NCBI GenBank assembly: GCA_030620455.1
Contig: JAUXEQ010000098.1
Span: 1-5,943 of the forward strand
Length of the DNA: 5,943 nucleotides
Source: a bacterium
GTDB taxonomy: Bacteria > UBP14 > UBA6098 > B30-G16
Direction of reading: 5' to 3'
Both the position numbers and the translations under genes were made by a program. Below the pieces are notes generated by a model. That model had not been told where the DNA came from. It was given only the letters and a program-made list of their open reading frames with translations, and did no database searches. Of the stretch, positions 5,160 through 5,943 are shown in pieces. Positions within the stretch are counted from its first letter, which is position 1, and every line of letters begins with the position of its first letter.

Positions 5160-5744
5160 TTAATTTTTCGCTTTTTCATTCCATTTAGTCTTTTCTAAAT
5201 AGCTATCTGCACAATTTCGAAATCTCTCGAACTCGCTGAAAATGCATCCACAATATTGTTGTCTGTATAATCCCAATTTTCTTGAAACTTTAATACCCTT
5301 GCTCCAACCCTCACGGAAATCTCGATATAGAAATTTCACACCGAAGTTTTGAGCAAGCTTTTCGCATAACTGCGTAATATATTCATGATTCTGATATTTA
5401 CTATAAAGCAAGGTAGTCGTAAACGCATCAAACTCATGTAAAGCAGCAATTTCGGCTGTTTTTCTCAGTCGAATATCGTAGCAAATTGTACAACGATTTA
5501 ATTCTTCTGATGCTGATAATATGCTTTTCAAGAATTTATCGAGCATATATTCATCCTCTTCAATAAGAGGAATAGCCTGATCTCCAAGAAATCTTCTAAC
5601 TTCAATTAATCTTTTTCGATATTCAAGGTATGGCTGGATATTTGGATTAAACCAAAAACCAGAAACATCCATATTCTCATTAGTTAATACATCAATAGGA
5701 AATATTGCACACGGAGCACAACAAATGTGAAGTAAAACTCGCAT
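5160..5744 (-). CDS. queH: Epoxyqueuosine reductase QueH (DUF208 family)
   Basis: 194 residues, the usual length for QueH. It carries out the last step of queuosine synthesis on tRNA, reducing epoxyqueuosine to queuosine in tRNAs with GUN anticodons (Asp, Asn, His, Tyr). It is unrelated to the cobalamin-dependent QueG. Motifs in order: LLHICCAPC (4-12, giving C8, C9, C12), RCTICYDIRL (84-93, giving C85, C88), FTTTLLYSKYQNH (108-120), DFREGWSKG (142-150) and LYRQQYCGCIFSE (159-171, giving C165, C167). The cysteine pairs hold an iron-sulfur cluster and neighbouring metal site in this family, and all are present. The start is the only ATG that keeps the family N-terminus just before HICCAPC. No Shine-Dalgarno is visible upstream (TTAATCGATATT). 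No other queuosine gene is in the window, and the tRNAs here are not its substrates. It is separated from thi4 by 216 bases, so is probably a separate unit. Confidence 0.95.
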   Translation of the reverse strand: MRVLLHICCAPCAIFPIDVLTNENMDVSGFWFNPNIQPYLEYRKRLIEVRRFLGDQAIPLIEEDEYMLDKFLKSILSASEELNRCTICYDIRLRKTAEIAALHEFDAFTTTLLYSKYQNHEYITQLCEKLAQNFGVKFLYRDFREGWSKGIKVSRKLGLYRQQYCGCIFSEFERFRNCADSYLEKTKWNEKAKN

Positions 5745-5884
5745 AATATCGATTAATGCAGCTAAATTTGTTCTCGAATTAACTATTTATAGCTATTCTA
5801 AAAATTTCTGTAATCAGCCAGAATTAAAAATAGATAACTCTTATATTATATCTGAAATTACAAAATTGTACCTTTGAAATCCGT

Positions 5885-5943
5885 TTATTTACCAGAACTT
5901 AAATTTATTGCACGAATTTTTCTCGAAATTTTATCACCCTTAT
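5885..5943 (-). CDS. Possible 3' end of a gene entering from the right edge
   Basis: On the minus strand a frame is open from the window edge to TAA at 5885-5887, giving 18 residues (KGDKISRKIRAINLSSGK). It would end 140 bases before queH and read in the same direction. The basic, ordinary-looking C-terminus is compatible with a real gene, but the frame is so short that chance is a full explanation in AT-rich DNA. No family can be named. Confidence 0.22.
   Translation of the reverse strand, partial: KGDKISRKIRAINLSSGK

Noticed and set aside
1..5943. CRISPR array, toxin-antitoxin pair, retron or other defence system
   Set aside because: No regularly spaced repeats, no paired small toxin/antitoxin frames and no reverse transcriptase or nuclease motifs were found on either strand.

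Overview
This is an AT-rich bacterial window, by eye about one third G+C. It carries five protein genes that can be assigned a complete frame, one partial gene at the left edge, a doubtful gene end at the right edge, and two tRNA genes. Clear sigma-70-type promoters (for example TTGACA-16-TATAAT before tRNA-Glu) and two strong Shine-Dalgarno sites point to Bacteria. The tRNA genes do not encode CCA. A His-type (sulfide-dependent) Thi4 and QueH together are common in anaerobic or deep-branching lineages, so an uncultured anaerobic candidate phylum is plausible. That is inference, and no phylum can be fixed from this sequence alone.

Layout, left to right: the 3' part of a type IV pilin-like gene (+ strand, 1-309); a tRNA-Leu(UAA) and a tRNA-Glu(UUC) on the + strand, each with its own candidate promoter; 243 bases without a convincing gene; then a minus-strand pair, an exported Ig-like protein (1007-1885) lying 8 bases downstream of an ABC-F ATPase (1894-3777 or 3807). 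A small zinc-ribbon protein (3871-4086, +) is divergent from the ABC-F gene. It is convergent with thi4 (4170-4943, -). Upstream of thi4 is a 216-base spacer holding a candidate promoter and a 39-base inverted repeat. queH (5160-5744, -) follows. At the right edge are two short open frames that cannot be resolved.

There is a loose theme of translation and cofactors: two tRNA genes, a ribosome-associated ABC-F ATPase, a tRNA-modification enzyme of the queuosine pathway, a small CxxC/CxC protein, and a thiamin thiazole synthase. The genes do not form one operon. The two tRNAs are not QueH-pathway substrates, because queuosine goes into GUN anticodons. I see no CRISPR array, insertion sequence, phage gene or defence system. 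The most interesting points are the active-site signature of Thi4, the unassigned zinc-ribbon gene with its compact promoter, the ABC-F/exported-protein pair, and the inverted repeat before thi4.
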